Source of the DNA: Parvibaculum sp.
Lineage (GTDB): Bacteria > Pseudomonadota > Alphaproteobacteria > Parvibaculales > Parvibaculaceae
Reading direction: 5' to 3'
Assembly (NCBI RefSeq): GCF_030694575.1
Contig: NZ_JAUYUS010000035.1
Span: 1 to 34,843, forward strand
Length of the DNA: 34,843 nt
A program made the translations under genes and the position numbers. Each line of letters opens with the position of its first letter. Positions within the stretch are counted from its first letter, which is position 1. This document shows positions 7,461-15,343 of this stretch, piece by piece. The notes below the pieces were generated by a model that saw only the letters and a program-made list of their open reading frames with translations, searched no databases and was not told the origin of the DNA.

Positions 7461-7938
7461 GGCCGATGCCGTGATGGAAAATCAGTTTTCCGCCATGCCA
7501 GCCGGCAAGCCCGGTGAGCCCCGCCGCGAGAAGCGAGAGCAGCAGCCCGTGCGGCAGCACGGCGTCGGGCGCGGTGAGGCGGAGGCCCCAATTGAGGCCG
7601 GCGACCGAAATGAGCATCATCGCGGCGACGCCATGCGCCCAGCTTGCGACGCGACCGCGAATGCCCGGCACGAGAAGAAGCTCCGCCGTGCCGACAAGGC
7701 CGGCGCCGATGCCCGAGGCGAAGGCGAAGCCCGCCGACCAGAGGCCCGCGCGCAGCCAGAAGGGGTCGGCGGTCCACCAGTAGAAGACATCCGCGCCGAG
7801 CGTCGCGACAACGAGCGCGATCGGGAAATGAACGCTCATGGCATGAAGCGGATGGCCCGCCACCGCGATGGCGGAACTGACATCCTTTTCCTCGATCTTC
7901 GCCTCGACCGGATTTTCCGGGTGATCGGTTTCGCTCAT
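7438..7938 (-). CDS. DUF2231 family membrane protein
   Basis: 166-residue membrane protein with a hydrophilic N-terminus (MSETDHPENPVEAKIEEKD) and then four helices. The conserved HPLHAMSVHFPIALVVATLGADVFYW contains the clustered histidines typical of DUF2231, and later helices carry further His residues (WAHGVAAMML, LPHGLLL, WHGGKLIFHHGIG). The His-rich motifs suggest haem or redox metal binding in the membrane, but the function is not established. A ribosome site GGAGAGG lies 5 bases before the ATG. It is divergent from the oxidase subunit II gene, with which its 5' end overlaps, and convergent with the CopD-like gene, so it is wedged inside the oxidase locus on the opposite strand. Confidence 0.85.
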   Translation of the reverse strand: MSETDHPENPVEAKIEEKDVSSAIAVAGHPLHAMSVHFPIALVVATLGADVFYWWTADPFWLRAGLWSAGFAFASGIGAGLVGTAELLLVPGIRGRVASWAHGVAAMMLISVAGLNWGLRLTAPDAVLPHGLLLSLLAAGLTGLAGWHGGKLIFHHGIGLMVSPRD

Positions 7939-8658
7939 GACGCCTCTCCCATCCGGAAGATAACCCTTTCGCGGCGCGGTCCGTTCCCTCGCGCGGCGGC
8001 GATTTGCGCGTGCGCGGCGCTTTCGGGCTGCAGCGGCGACCTCTCGACGCTCGATCCGGCGGGACCGGCGGCGCGCGACATCGCAACGCTCTGGTGGGCG
8101 ATGCTGGCGGGGAGCGCGGTGCTGTTCGTGCTGGTGATGGGGCTTTTCGCGGCGGCCATGCTGAAGCCGGGCTTCGGCGGACGCTGGACGGAGCGGACAT
8201 GGATTCTGGGCGGCGGTATTCTCATGCCCGTGCCGGTGCTGGCGCTGCTGCTCTTCTTCGCCTTCGCGATGGGCGAGCGGCATCTGCCCTGGCGCGGCGA
8301 GCACAACCCGGTGCGCATCGAGGCGCGGGCGCATATGTGGTACTGGGAATTCCATTACCTCGACTATCCGGATGCCGCGCCCACCATCGGCGTGATGCAC
8401 ATGCCCGCGCGCTACGACGTCGACGTGATCGCGACGAGCGACAATGTCATTCACGGCTTCTGGGTGCCGCGTCTCGGCGGCAAGGTGGACGCGACGCCGG
8501 GCCACGAAACGGTGGTGCGGCTCTATGCCGACAGGCCCGGCGCCTATGGCGGCATCTGCGCGGAATATTGCGGCACCGGCCACACGGCAATGACCTTCCG
8601 CGTGGAGGCGCACACGCCGGAGGATTTCCGCGCCGCGATTTCGGGGAGCGCGCCATGA
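7921..8658 (+). CDS. ctaC: Cytochrome c oxidase subunit II (CuA), lipoprotein form
   Basis: Accepts electrons from cytochrome c through the binuclear CuA centre and passes them to subunit I. From a GTG at 7921 it is 245 residues: a basic n-region, a hydrophobic stretch and lipobox AALSGC with lipidated C37, two transmembrane helices (about 55-80 and 95-117), then a periplasmic cupredoxin domain. The CuA ligand set is complete: H178 (VIHGFW) and C213-x-E215-x-C217-x3-H221-x2-M224 (GICAEYCGTGHTAM). This argues for cytochrome c rather than quinol as donor. The start is uncertain: no ATG suits the signal peptide, and the GTG lies inside the 5' end of the divergent DUF2231 gene. The stop overlaps the next ATG (ATGA), so translation is coupled. 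Confidence 0.9.
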   Translation: MIGFAHDASPIRKITLSRRGPFPRAAAICACAALSGCSGDLSTLDPAGPAARDIATLWWAMLAGSAVLFVLVMGLFAAAMLKPGFGGRWTERTWILGGGILMPVPVLALLLFFAFAMGERHLPWRGEHNPVRIEARAHMWYWEFHYLDYPDAAPTIGVMHMPARYDVDVIATSDNVIHGFWVPRLGGKVDATPGHETVVRLYADRPGAYGGICAEYCGTGHTAMTFRVEAHTPEDFRAAISGSAP

Positions 8659-11171
8659 CGGAGGAGAACGGCGCGACGAAGGCGCTCCGGCTGCACCGCG
8701 AGCTGTCCGCGATCTGGGGGACGCCGCCCGGCATTGCGCGGGCCGCTGCCGTGAACCACTCCATTCTCGGCCGCCGCTTCATGCTGACGGCGGCGGCGTT
8801 CTTCGCCATCGGCGGGCTGCTCGCCATGCTGATCCGCACGCAGCTCGCCTCCGCCGGGAGCGTGTTCATGGACGAAGGCCTCTATGCGCAGGTCTTCACC
8901 ATGCATGGCACGATCATGATGTTCCTCTTCGCGATACCGCTGATCGAGGGGCTCGCGATCTATCTTCTGCCGAAGCTGCTCGGCGCGCGCGACCTCGCCT
9001 TCCCGCGCCTCACCGCCTATGGCTACTGGTGCTATCTCTTCGGCGGCACGATGCTGATCGTGGCGCTGGCGGCGGGTGCGGCGCCCGATGCCGGCTGGTT
9101 CATGTATACGCCGCTCTCCTCCGGCACCTATTCGCCCGGCATCAATTCGGATTTCTGGCTGCTCGGCGTCACCTTCGTCGAAATCTCCGCCGTCTGCGCC
9201 GCCGTCGAGATCATGGTCAGCATATTGAAGCTGCGCGCACCGGGCATGTCGCTAGGCCGGATGCCGGTTTTCGCGTGGTACATGCTGGCGGTGGCGGCGA
9301 TGATGCTGTTCGCCTTTCCGCCGCTCATCCTCGGCTCGATCCTGCTCGAGGTGGAGCGCGCCTTCGGGCTGCCATTCTTCGATCCCGAGCGCGGCGGCGA
9401 TCCGTTGCTGTGGCAGCACCTCTTCTGGCTCTTCGGCCACCCGGAGGTCTACATCATCTTCCTGCCGGCGGCGGGCGCGATCTCGACCGTGTTGCCGGTC
9501 TTCGCGGGACGGCCGCTGATGGGCTATCGCTGGGTGGTGATCGCCGCGATCTCGATGGCGTTCATCTCCTTCGGGCTCTGGGTCCACCACATGTACATGG
9601 TGGGCATATCGCATATGGCGATGGCGTTCTTCTCGGCAGCGAGCGCGCTTGTCGCCGTGCCCACCGCGATCCAGATTTTCGCCTGGCTGGCGACGCTCGC
9701 GCATGGCCGCCCGCGCTTCAGCGTGCCGATGCTTTATGTGTTCGGCTTTTTCTTCGTCTTCGTGATCGGCGGGCTGACCGGTGTGATGCTCGCGATGATG
9801 CCGTTCGACAAGCAGGCGCACGACACGCATTTCGTGGTCGCGCATTTCCACTATGTGCTGATCGGCGGCTTTGTCTTTCCGATGCTGGCGGCGGCCTATT
9901 ACTGGCTGCCGCTGATAACGGGCAAGCGGCCCGTGCATCATCTCTCGCTGCCCGCCTTCTGGCTCGTCTTCATCGGCTTCAACGTGACGTTTCTCGTGAT
10001 GCATCTGACAGGACTGCTCGGCATGGTGCGGCGCGTGCACACCTATACGGAAGCGTCGGGACTCGAAATCTACAATCTCGTGTCGTCCATCGGCGCTTTC
10101 GTGATGACGATCGGCTTCGCGCTGGTGCTGATCGATATCGTCCTGCAGGTCCGCTACGGCCGCGCCTTTCCGCGCACCCCGTGGAAGGCGATGACGCTCG
10201 AATGGGCGATGCCGAAACCGGCGCCCGCCTACAACTTCGCGTCGCTGCCGCGTGTGGACCGCCGCGCGGACATGCTGGCGCCGGAGCGGCTCGGCAGGGA
10301 ACTTGCGGCGGGAGAGGGCTATCTCGGCTTCGCGCGGGACGGACGGATGGAGACGCTCGCCGTCGGCATGGCAAGCGGACGGTTGGAGCAGGTGGTGCTG
10401 CTGCCGCGCCAGACATTCCTGCCGCTCTTCACCGCCGCCGCGACCGGCCTTTTCTTCATCGCGATGCTGGCGAAGCTCTACTGGCTTGTGCCCATCGCGC
10501 TGCTGGCGACGCTGGCGCTGTTTCTCGGCTGGACGCGGGCGACGGGCAGCGGGAAGGACAGCGGTGCCTTGCCTGTTGGCCGCGATGCACAAGCGCCGCC
10601 GCATACCGAAAGCCGCAACGCGCCGTCATGGTGGGCGATGGTCTTCACGCTGGCGGCGGACGCGACGCTATACGCATCGCTGCTTTTCGGCGGCTGGTTC
10701 CTCTGGCTGTCGGCGCCGAACTGGCCGCCCGCGACACTTCCCGAACCCGGCATGCTTCTCTCCGCCGCCGCAATTGCCGCGCTGCTGGCGGCCGGCGCGG
10801 CAGGGTGGCGGGCAAGGCATCTGGCGGGTGCGCACCCGCAAGCCTCGCTCGCCCTCTGCGCCGCCGCGCATGGGCTTGCGACGCTCGCCATTGCCTGGAT
10901 CGCGATGACCGCCATTCCCGACCGGATGGGGCATGCGTTGTCGGCCACCTGTTTCGTGGTGCTGTGCTATGCGGGCTTCCATACCGCGCTTGGCGTCGTC
11001 TTCGCGCTGTTCGGCTTATGGCGCGGGCGGCAGGGCCTCGTCTCGGCGGTGCGGTGCCTCGATCTCCGGATCGGAAAATTGTGGCACCTCTATACGGCAG
11101 GCGCGGGCATCGCCGCCGTCATCTTCGTGCATGTCTTCATCATGCTCGGCGCCGGCGGAGGCGCGCCATGA
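8655..11171 (+). CDS. ctaD: Fused cytochrome c oxidase subunit I-III (CtaD-CtaE)
   Basis: 838-residue terminal oxidase core that reduces oxygen to water. Subunit I fills about residues 1-550 and has every metal ligand: H84 (TMHG) and H399 for low-spin haem; H262, H311 and H312 for CuB; H397 for high-spin haem. GHPEVY supplies E264 and cross-link Y266, typical of A1-type oxidases. The D-channel entrance D113 (GARDLAFPR) is kept, but the two asparagines that follow in classical enzymes are replaced by I102 and T120. A linker with two helices leads to a COX3-like C-terminal part (about 655-838, beginning PSWWAMVFTLAADATLYASLLF) in which the usual acidic residue of the second helix is not evident. 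Fusions of this kind occur in some bacterial oxidases. Its start and stop overlap the neighbouring genes by ATGA. Confidence 0.93.
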   Translation: MTEENGATKALRLHRELSAIWGTPPGIARAAAVNHSILGRRFMLTAAAFFAIGGLLAMLIRTQLASAGSVFMDEGLYAQVFTMHGTIMMFLFAIPLIEGLAIYLLPKLLGARDLAFPRLTAYGYWCYLFGGTMLIVALAAGAAPDAGWFMYTPLSSGTYSPGINSDFWLLGVTFVEISAVCAAVEIMVSILKLRAPGMSLGRMPVFAWYMLAVAAMMLFAFPPLILGSILLEVERAFGLPFFDPERGGDPLLWQHLFWLFGHPEVYIIFLPAAGAISTVLPVFAGRPLMGYRWVVIAAISMAFISFGLWVHHMYMVGISHMAMAFFSAASALVAVPTAIQIFAWLATLAHGRPRFSVPMLYVFGFFFVFVIGGLTGVMLAMMPFDKQAHDTHFVVAHFHYVLIGGFVFPMLAAAYYWLPLITGKRPVHHLSLPAFWLVFIGFNVTFLVMHLTGLLGMVRRVHTYTEASGLEIYNLVSSIGAFVMTIGFALVLIDIVLQVRYGRAFPRTPWKAMTLEWAMPKPAPAYNFASLPRVDRRADMLAPERLGRELAAGEGYLGFARDGRMETLAVGMASGRLEQVVLLPRQTFLPLFTAAATGLFFIAMLAKLYWLVPIALLATLALFLGWTRATGSGKDSGALPVGRDAQAPPHTESRNAPSWWAMVFTLAADATLYASLLFGGWFLWLSAPNWPPATLPEPGMLLSAAAIAALLAAGAAGWRARHLAGAHPQASLALCAAAHGLATLAIAWIAMTAIPDRMGHALSATCFVVLCYAGFHTALGVVFALFGLWRGRQGLVSAVRCLDLRIGKLWHLYTAGAGIAAVIFVHVFIMLGAGGGAP

Positions 11172-11512
11172 CGGGCGCAACAGAACGGGCGGGACATGCG
11201 GGGCTGTTGCTTGCGGGCTTCGGACTCTGGGCGCTTGCCTTCGTGCATCTCTATGGAATGCAGGCGCTGGGCTGCAGGCTCGGCTGGAACGAGATCGGCA
11301 TTGCCGGCGCGCTGAGCCTGCACCGGCTCGTTCTCGTGGCGCTCTTTGCCGCTTATCTCGCGGTGCAGCTTGCGCCTTATCTCGCAATGCGGCGGCGGCT
11401 CACGGCGGCGACGGGTTTCTCCTACCGCGTCGCCACCGATCTCGCCTTCGCCGCGTTCGGCGCATCGATCTTCTGCTTCTCGGGCGTGCTCTGGCTGTCG
11501 CCTTGCCCGTGA
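11168..11512 (+). CDS. Small three-helix membrane protein ending the oxidase operon
   Basis: 114 residues, not recognised. Three hydrophobic segments are visible (HAGLLLAGFGLWALAFVHLYGMQAL; HRLVLVALFAAYLAVQLAPYLAM; DLAFAAFGASIFCFSGVLWL). Its ATG overlaps the TGA of the fused ctaDE gene, so it is almost certainly translated with the oxidase. It is probably an accessory or subunit-IV-like polypeptide; that is inferred only from position and size. It ends 4 bases before the stop of the convergent hydratase-like gene. Confidence 0.7.
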   Translation: MTGATERAGHAGLLLAGFGLWALAFVHLYGMQALGCRLGWNEIGIAGALSLHRLVLVALFAAYLAVQLAPYLAMRRRLTAATGFSYRVATDLAFAAFGASIFCFSGVLWLSPCP

Positions 11513-11516
11513 CGGA

Positions 11517-12308
11517 TCAGGAGGTCTGCTGCTTGCCGCGACTCTGGATGCCTTCGCGGCGCGCGGCGATTTCCTCCGGCGCGACGGATTTGTTGGCGGC
11601 ATTGGAGAACTGCCGCTCGGTCTTGAGCGCGGTGCCGAAAGCTTCAGCGAAACCGTCATCGATCAGCTTCTTGTAGGCGGGCAGGCATTGCGGCACGACC
11701 GAGAGCATGTCGTCGGCAAGCTTGCGGCAGACGGGAAGAAGTTCTTCCGCCGTCACGACGCGGTTGATGAGGCCCCACTCCTGCGCCTGCTGCGCGGAGA
11801 GGAAATTGCCGGTGAGGGAAAGCTCCTTCGCGCGGTAGATGCCGATGGCGCGGGAGAGCTTCTGGCTGAGGCCCCAGCCCGGCAGGATGCCGACGCGGGC
11901 ATGCGTGTCGGCGAAGCGCGCATTCTCCGAACAGACGAGGATGTCGCAGGCGAGCGCCAGTTCGAAGCCGCCGGTGATGGCGACGCCGTTGATCGCGCCG
12001 ATGACGGGGCCGGAGAACTGGCCGATGGAGGTGACGGGATCCTTGTCGGCGACGGTCGCATTGACGCCTCCGCCACCGACGGCGCTGGCATCGCCGCCGA
12101 GTTCCTTCAGATCGAGCCCGGCACAGAAGGCCTTGCCCGCGCCGGTGAGGATCGCCACGCGGATGTTGTCGTCGGCTTCGAGCTCTTCGAAGGTTTCGGC
12201 GATTGCCTTGCGCAGGTCGCGCGACAGCGCGTTCATCGCGCCCGGGCGGTTGAGCGTCACGGTGGCGACGGCGCCGGATTTTTCGACAAGGATGACGGGT
12301 TCGGACAT
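11517..12308 (-). CDS. Enoyl-CoA hydratase/isomerase (crotonase) family protein
   Basis: 263-residue crotonase-fold protein acting on acyl-CoA thioesters in the cytoplasm. It shows the CoA-binding and oxyanion-hole regions AFCAGLDLKEL (about 60-70) and GVAITGGFELALACD (108-122). E116 corresponds to the first catalytic Glu of enoyl-CoA hydratase. The second catalytic Glu, 20 residues later, is H136 here (FADTHARVGILPGWG), so simple hydration may not be the reaction; isomerase, hydrolase or other crotonase chemistry is possible. Its CoA-ester chemistry fits the acyl-CoA synthetase at 15344, though they are not in one operon. The start has GGGAGA 7 bases upstream. Confidence 0.9.
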   Translation of the reverse strand: MSEPVILVEKSGAVATVTLNRPGAMNALSRDLRKAIAETFEELEADDNIRVAILTGAGKAFCAGLDLKELGGDASAVGGGGVNATVADKDPVTSIGQFSGPVIGAINGVAITGGFELALACDILVCSENARFADTHARVGILPGWGLSQKLSRAIGIYRAKELSLTGNFLSAQQAQEWGLINRVVTAEELLPVCRKLADDMLSVVPQCLPAYKKLIDDGFAEAFGTALKTERQFSNAANKSVAPEEIAARREGIQSRGKQQTS

Positions 12309-12410
12309 TGGGGTTCTCCCTCGGTGAATGGCTTTGAGGCTGTTCTATCGGGATCGGGGGAGGGGAGCAAATTACGCAGGGTTTGCCGTTTTCTTGTTAT
12401 TTTTACGCGT

Positions 12411-12533
12411 CACCCCCGGGCTTGACCCGGGGGTCCAGGATAAGGGACCAAGGCGCGCCAATGGAGGGATGAAGAAAAGAGTTATTCCTGACGCCGCTTC
12501 GCGGCTTCTGGATTGCCGGGTCAAGCCCGGCAA
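12411..12533. repeat. Pair of inverted GGGCTTGACCC-type palindromes (alphaproteobacterial intergenic repeat)
   Basis: Three perfect hairpins lie in the 259-base gap between two minus-strand genes: ACCCCCGGG-cttga-CCCGGGGGT (12412-12434), GCCGC-ttc-GCGGC (12493-12505) and TTGCCGGG-tcaag-CCCGGCAA (12513-12533). The first and third are related in inverted orientation, as in a BIME-like unit. The core is a common dispersed repeat in alphaproteobacterial genomes. It may also serve as a transcription or mRNA-decay barrier downstream of the DUF819 gene. Confidence 0.7.
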
Positions 12534-12567
12534 AGACGAAGAAAAGAAAGAGGATGCCTTTTCTTCC

Positions 12568-13710
12568 TCACCCCAACCACTGCGTCAGTGCGATACCGAT
12601 GAAGTTGGCGACGGCGTAGCCGAGGACGCCGAACATGACGCCGGGGGTGACGAGGCCGTGCCAGCGTTTGCCGGCGGCCATGGCGGCAGCCGTGGCGGGG
12701 CCGACGGCGACGGTGTTGGAGATGACGAGGGCTTCGGCGAGGTCGATGCGGAAGAGCCTGGCGCCCGCAAGCACGATGGCGATGTGAACGGCGGCCATGA
12801 TGAAGACGAAGAGGAAGATCGGCATCGCCGTCTCGACCATCAGCACGATGTCGGCGGCCGCCCCGATGACGCCGAAAAAGAGATACATGAAGAACATGCC
12901 GAGCGTGAAGCCGCCTTCGAGCCGGTGCATCTGCTTCGGAAATATGTTGGCGATGAGAAGCGCGTTCACCGTGACGAAGAGGACGCCGTATTTCGGAATG
13001 CCGAGAAGCGCGGCAGTCTCGAAACCGATGAAGCAGCAGGCGGCGGCGAGAAAGAGCTGGAGCGCCAGCGCCCCCATGTCGAGCACGGGCTTCTTCTCTT
13101 CCTCCGGGTGTTCATGCGCGTGAACTTCCTGCTCGATGATTTTCGAGGGAATGAGACGCACGAGCCAGGCGAGGCCCGGCAGCATGAGCAGGAAGGCGAT
13201 GAAGAAGGCCGCCATGACATTGTCGGCTGCGGCCGTGGCGGCGGTGAGAGTCCCGTCGGCGACGAGGCCGTTCGCGGTCGAGACGGCGGCGAAATTCATC
13301 GAGCCGCCGATCCAGCTCGCGCCGAGCGCGCCCCCAACGAGATGGCCGGAAGGCCCCATGTCGATGAGCGCGAAGCCCACCAGCACGCCAGCGACCGTGC
13401 CGATGACGGCGATGACGAAGGCGAGCAGCATCTTGCCGCTTTCGGGCAGGATCTTCTTCAGGTCGGCCTTGAAGAGCAGCAGCGGGATCGCGAGCGGCAC
13501 GACATAGGCCCAGACCATGTCGTGAAATGGCGAGGCGAAGGGCACGATGCGCAGATTGGCGAGAAGCATGCCCGCGAAGATCGTGAGAATGACGCCGGAA
13601 ATCCACAAGCCGAGCCGCGTACGCTCCGACCAGAAGCCGAAGGCGGCGAGGCCGAGAAAGGCGAAGAGAAGCCCGAACATGTTGTCGGCGGCGATCAGCG
13701 GCAGGGTCAT
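12568..13710 (-). CDS. DUF819 family membrane protein
   Basis: 380-residue inner-membrane protein with around 11 hydrophobic segments. The family signature is recognisable in LGASWIGGSMNFAAVSTANGL (about residue 130) and a repeated-fold second half ending SNTVAVGPATAAAMAAGKRWHGLVTPGVMFGVLGYAVANFIG. A hydrophilic His/Glu-rich loop in the middle (HAHEHPEEEKK) separates the halves. DUF819 proteins (YjcL-like) look like secondary transporters; the substrate is unknown. The ribosome site is only moderate. Its start region faces the EcfG-type promoter of the small gene at 13873. Confidence 0.85.
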   Translation of the reverse strand: MTLPLIAADNMFGLLFAFLGLAAFGFWSERTRLGLWISGVILTIFAGMLLANLRIVPFASPFHDMVWAYVVPLAIPLLLFKADLKKILPESGKMLLAFVIAVIGTVAGVLVGFALIDMGPSGHLVGGALGASWIGGSMNFAAVSTANGLVADGTLTAATAAADNVMAAFFIAFLLMLPGLAWLVRLIPSKIIEQEVHAHEHPEEEKKPVLDMGALALQLFLAAACCFIGFETAALLGIPKYGVLFVTVNALLIANIFPKQMHRLEGGFTLGMFFMYLFFGVIGAAADIVLMVETAMPIFLFVFIMAAVHIAIVLAGARLFRIDLAEALVISNTVAVGPATAAAMAAGKRWHGLVTPGVMFGVLGYAVANFIGIALTQWLG

Positions 13711-13809
13711 GAAGGGCTCTTGTCCGGCGGGAGGGGATTCGGGTGACGCCCATCATGCGGCGCTTTCGCTCAAAGACAAGCGTTATGGAATGAGGCGGCC
13801 GGAAGTGAG

Positions 13810-13835
13810 GGAACGGAGCGGCGGCCCTGCGCGTT
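13810..13835 (+). promoter_or_regulatory. EcfG (general stress sigma factor) type promoter
   Basis: GGAAC at 13810-13814 and CGTT at 13832-13835 are separated by exactly 17 bases, matching the alphaproteobacterial EcfG consensus. The -10 element lies 38 bases before the ATG of a small hydrophilic protein, a sensible geometry. The match is exact at all nine consensus positions. Confidence 0.7.
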
Positions 13836-13872
13836 TTTCATGACAGGAGCAACCGAACCGCAGGAGGACGTC

Positions 13873-14112
13873 ATGGCCGATCCGAAGAAGCAGCCGAACG
13901 AAGGCGAGGGCAACCGCACCGCCGCGCGCGAGTACAACAAGGACACGAAGGCATTCGTGGACGAGGGCCGCGTCGGCAAGGCGGCCGAGGATGCGCGCAC
14001 CGCCATGGAAGGCAGCGAGCGCAAAGACCTCGAAGCGGCCCGCAAGGAAGCGGCTTCCCACGCGAAGGAGCACGACCCGGAGGAACTCCGCAACTACAAG
14101 AAGCCGGAATAG
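13873..14112 (+). CDS. Small highly charged protein, probable general-stress protein
   Basis: 79 residues, no hydrophobic segment, very rich in Glu, Lys, Asp and Ala (ADPKKQPNEGEGNRTAAREYNKDTKAF onward to ELRNYKKPE). Such proteins are soluble and probably partly disordered. No enzymatic motif is seen. The start is fixed by AGGAGG 6 bases before the ATG; the frame is open further upstream, but those codons lack a ribosome site. The EcfG-type promoter immediately upstream suggests induction by osmotic, oxidative or desiccation stress. Function is otherwise unknown. Confidence 0.8.
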   Translation: MADPKKQPNEGEGNRTAAREYNKDTKAFVDEGRVGKAAEDARTAMEGSERKDLEAARKEAASHAKEHDPEELRNYKKPE

Positions 14113-14115
14113 GCG

Positions 14116-15198
14116 CTAGAGCGCGAAGTTCACCGAGATCGAGCCGAACTGGTCGGGCTTCGCCTGTCCCTCATATTCGCGGCTGCGGAAGACATGCGTG
14201 AAGGCGACGCGCGTGTCCCAGACGACGAAGACCAAGCCGAGCTTCCCGTCATAGACGAAGTGGCGTTTCTGGATGCTCGCACTGTCGCGGAAGGTGTTGC
14301 CGTCGAGGAAAATGTCGCGCGCGATGCCGCGCCCCTCGAAGCCCGCGAAGACGTAGCAATTGCAGCCGCTCGCCGCCGGTTCGAACCATTCCGAGCCGCC
14401 GACGCCCGGATAGATGCGCGTCGGGCCGAAATCGTTGGGCAGCGTCGGCCCGAGCCGGAAGGTGGCGCCGAAGCCTGCATAGGTCTGCACATTGCCGAGT
14501 GCGACGATGGTGTAGGGGATGACGTCGGTTTCGAGGCCGATGATCTCCGGCGTGGCGAAGGTGGAACTGCGCCATGCGCGCTCGAAGCTGAGATTGATGC
14601 CGGGTTCGTTCTTGATCTGGTTATCCCAGCCTTTTGCATCGTCGGCACCGATGAGGCCATGCCATTCGTTCTGCACGAACTCTCCACCGGCGGCGGGGCC
14701 TACCATCCCGAGATCGAGCTTCCACTGGTCCTGCCACGCCTCGCCGGTGATGGTGCTGGAGCGGACGCTCTGCAGCGAGAAGGTCATGTGGAGCCAGGCG
14801 GCATAGGGCCGGTCGTTTGGCTGCGGCGTCGTCACGGTTGTATCGTCCGGCGTGAAGATCGCGTGGCCGAGAGCGACGCCGACGCGATGGCTCTTGTTGT
14901 CGAAATTGCCGGTCGGGAAGAGCAGCGAATAGAAAGGCGGCGACGAAAAATCCGCGAGCCAGGCAGGCAGGTCCGTTTTCGGCCGCGACAGCCATGCAGC
15001 CTGGAGACCGTTCGTGTAATGCCGGTCGGTATTGACGAAATTGGCGAAAAGGTCGTTCTCGACCTGAAACGTCAGGAAAGCGCGCCCGAGGCTGGCGGCT
15101 TCCGCCGTTTCCTTCGCTTCATTCTCCGCCGCATATGCCGCCATGTTTCCCGCGACGACGCTGAAAAGAGCGGCGGCACCGACCAGTAAAGCTCTCAT
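14116..15198 (-). CDS. lpxR: LpxR-like lipid A 3'-O-deacylase (DUF2219)
   Basis: 360-residue outer-membrane beta-barrel enzyme predicted to remove the 3'-acyloxyacyl chain of lipid A. It begins with a signal peptide (MRALLVGAAALFSVVAGNMAAYAAE). The active-site neighbourhood of LpxR is visible: E47-N48-D49 (VENDLF), the family motif TDRHYTNG (57-64), and H180 in NEWHGLIGA followed by GWDNQIKNEP. The C-terminal strand ends QFGSISVNFAL, typical of a barrel. It is a little longer than enterobacterial LpxR because of an N-terminal acidic linker. The ATG at 15198 has a poor ribosome site, but the signal peptide fixes the start. The leader contains a terminator-like hairpin. Confidence 0.9.
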   Translation of the reverse strand: MRALLVGAAALFSVVAGNMAAYAAENEAKETAEAASLGRAFLTFQVENDLFANFVNTDRHYTNGLQAAWLSRPKTDLPAWLADFSSPPFYSLLFPTGNFDNKSHRVGVALGHAIFTPDDTTVTTPQPNDRPYAAWLHMTFSLQSVRSSTITGEAWQDQWKLDLGMVGPAAGGEFVQNEWHGLIGADDAKGWDNQIKNEPGINLSFERAWRSSTFATPEIIGLETDVIPYTIVALGNVQTYAGFGATFRLGPTLPNDFGPTRIYPGVGGSEWFEPAASGCNCYVFAGFEGRGIARDIFLDGNTFRDSASIQKRHFVYDGKLGLVFVVWDTRVAFTHVFRSREYEGQAKPDQFGSISVNFAL

Positions 15199-15296
15199 AT
15201 AAGGAAAACCCCTTGAAAAGCGCGGACAGGAACTCCGCAAACCGGCTTGACGCCGGGGAGCCCCCGCCTGTCCAATGCTGGCACCAGTATGAAACC

Positions 15297-15319
15297 AAAA
15301 AAGGCGCCAGCAAGGCGCC
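15297..15319 (-). terminator. Terminator-like hairpin in the lpxR leader
   Basis: On the minus strand GGCGCC-ttgct-GGCGCC is followed directly by six T. It lies about 100 bases upstream of the lpxR start, between divergent genes, so it is not at the end of any recognised gene. It could attenuate lpxR transcription or end a short antisense transcript from the synthetase 5' region. Confidence 0.5.
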
Positions 15320-15343
15320 GGGAACAATGGCGGGAGGAAGAAC

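Noticed and set aside
9029-11512. 827-residue ORF overlapping the fused oxidase gene in another frame
   Set aside because: Only its last part (from 11168) is coding, the small membrane protein; the rest is an out-of-frame shadow of ctaDE.
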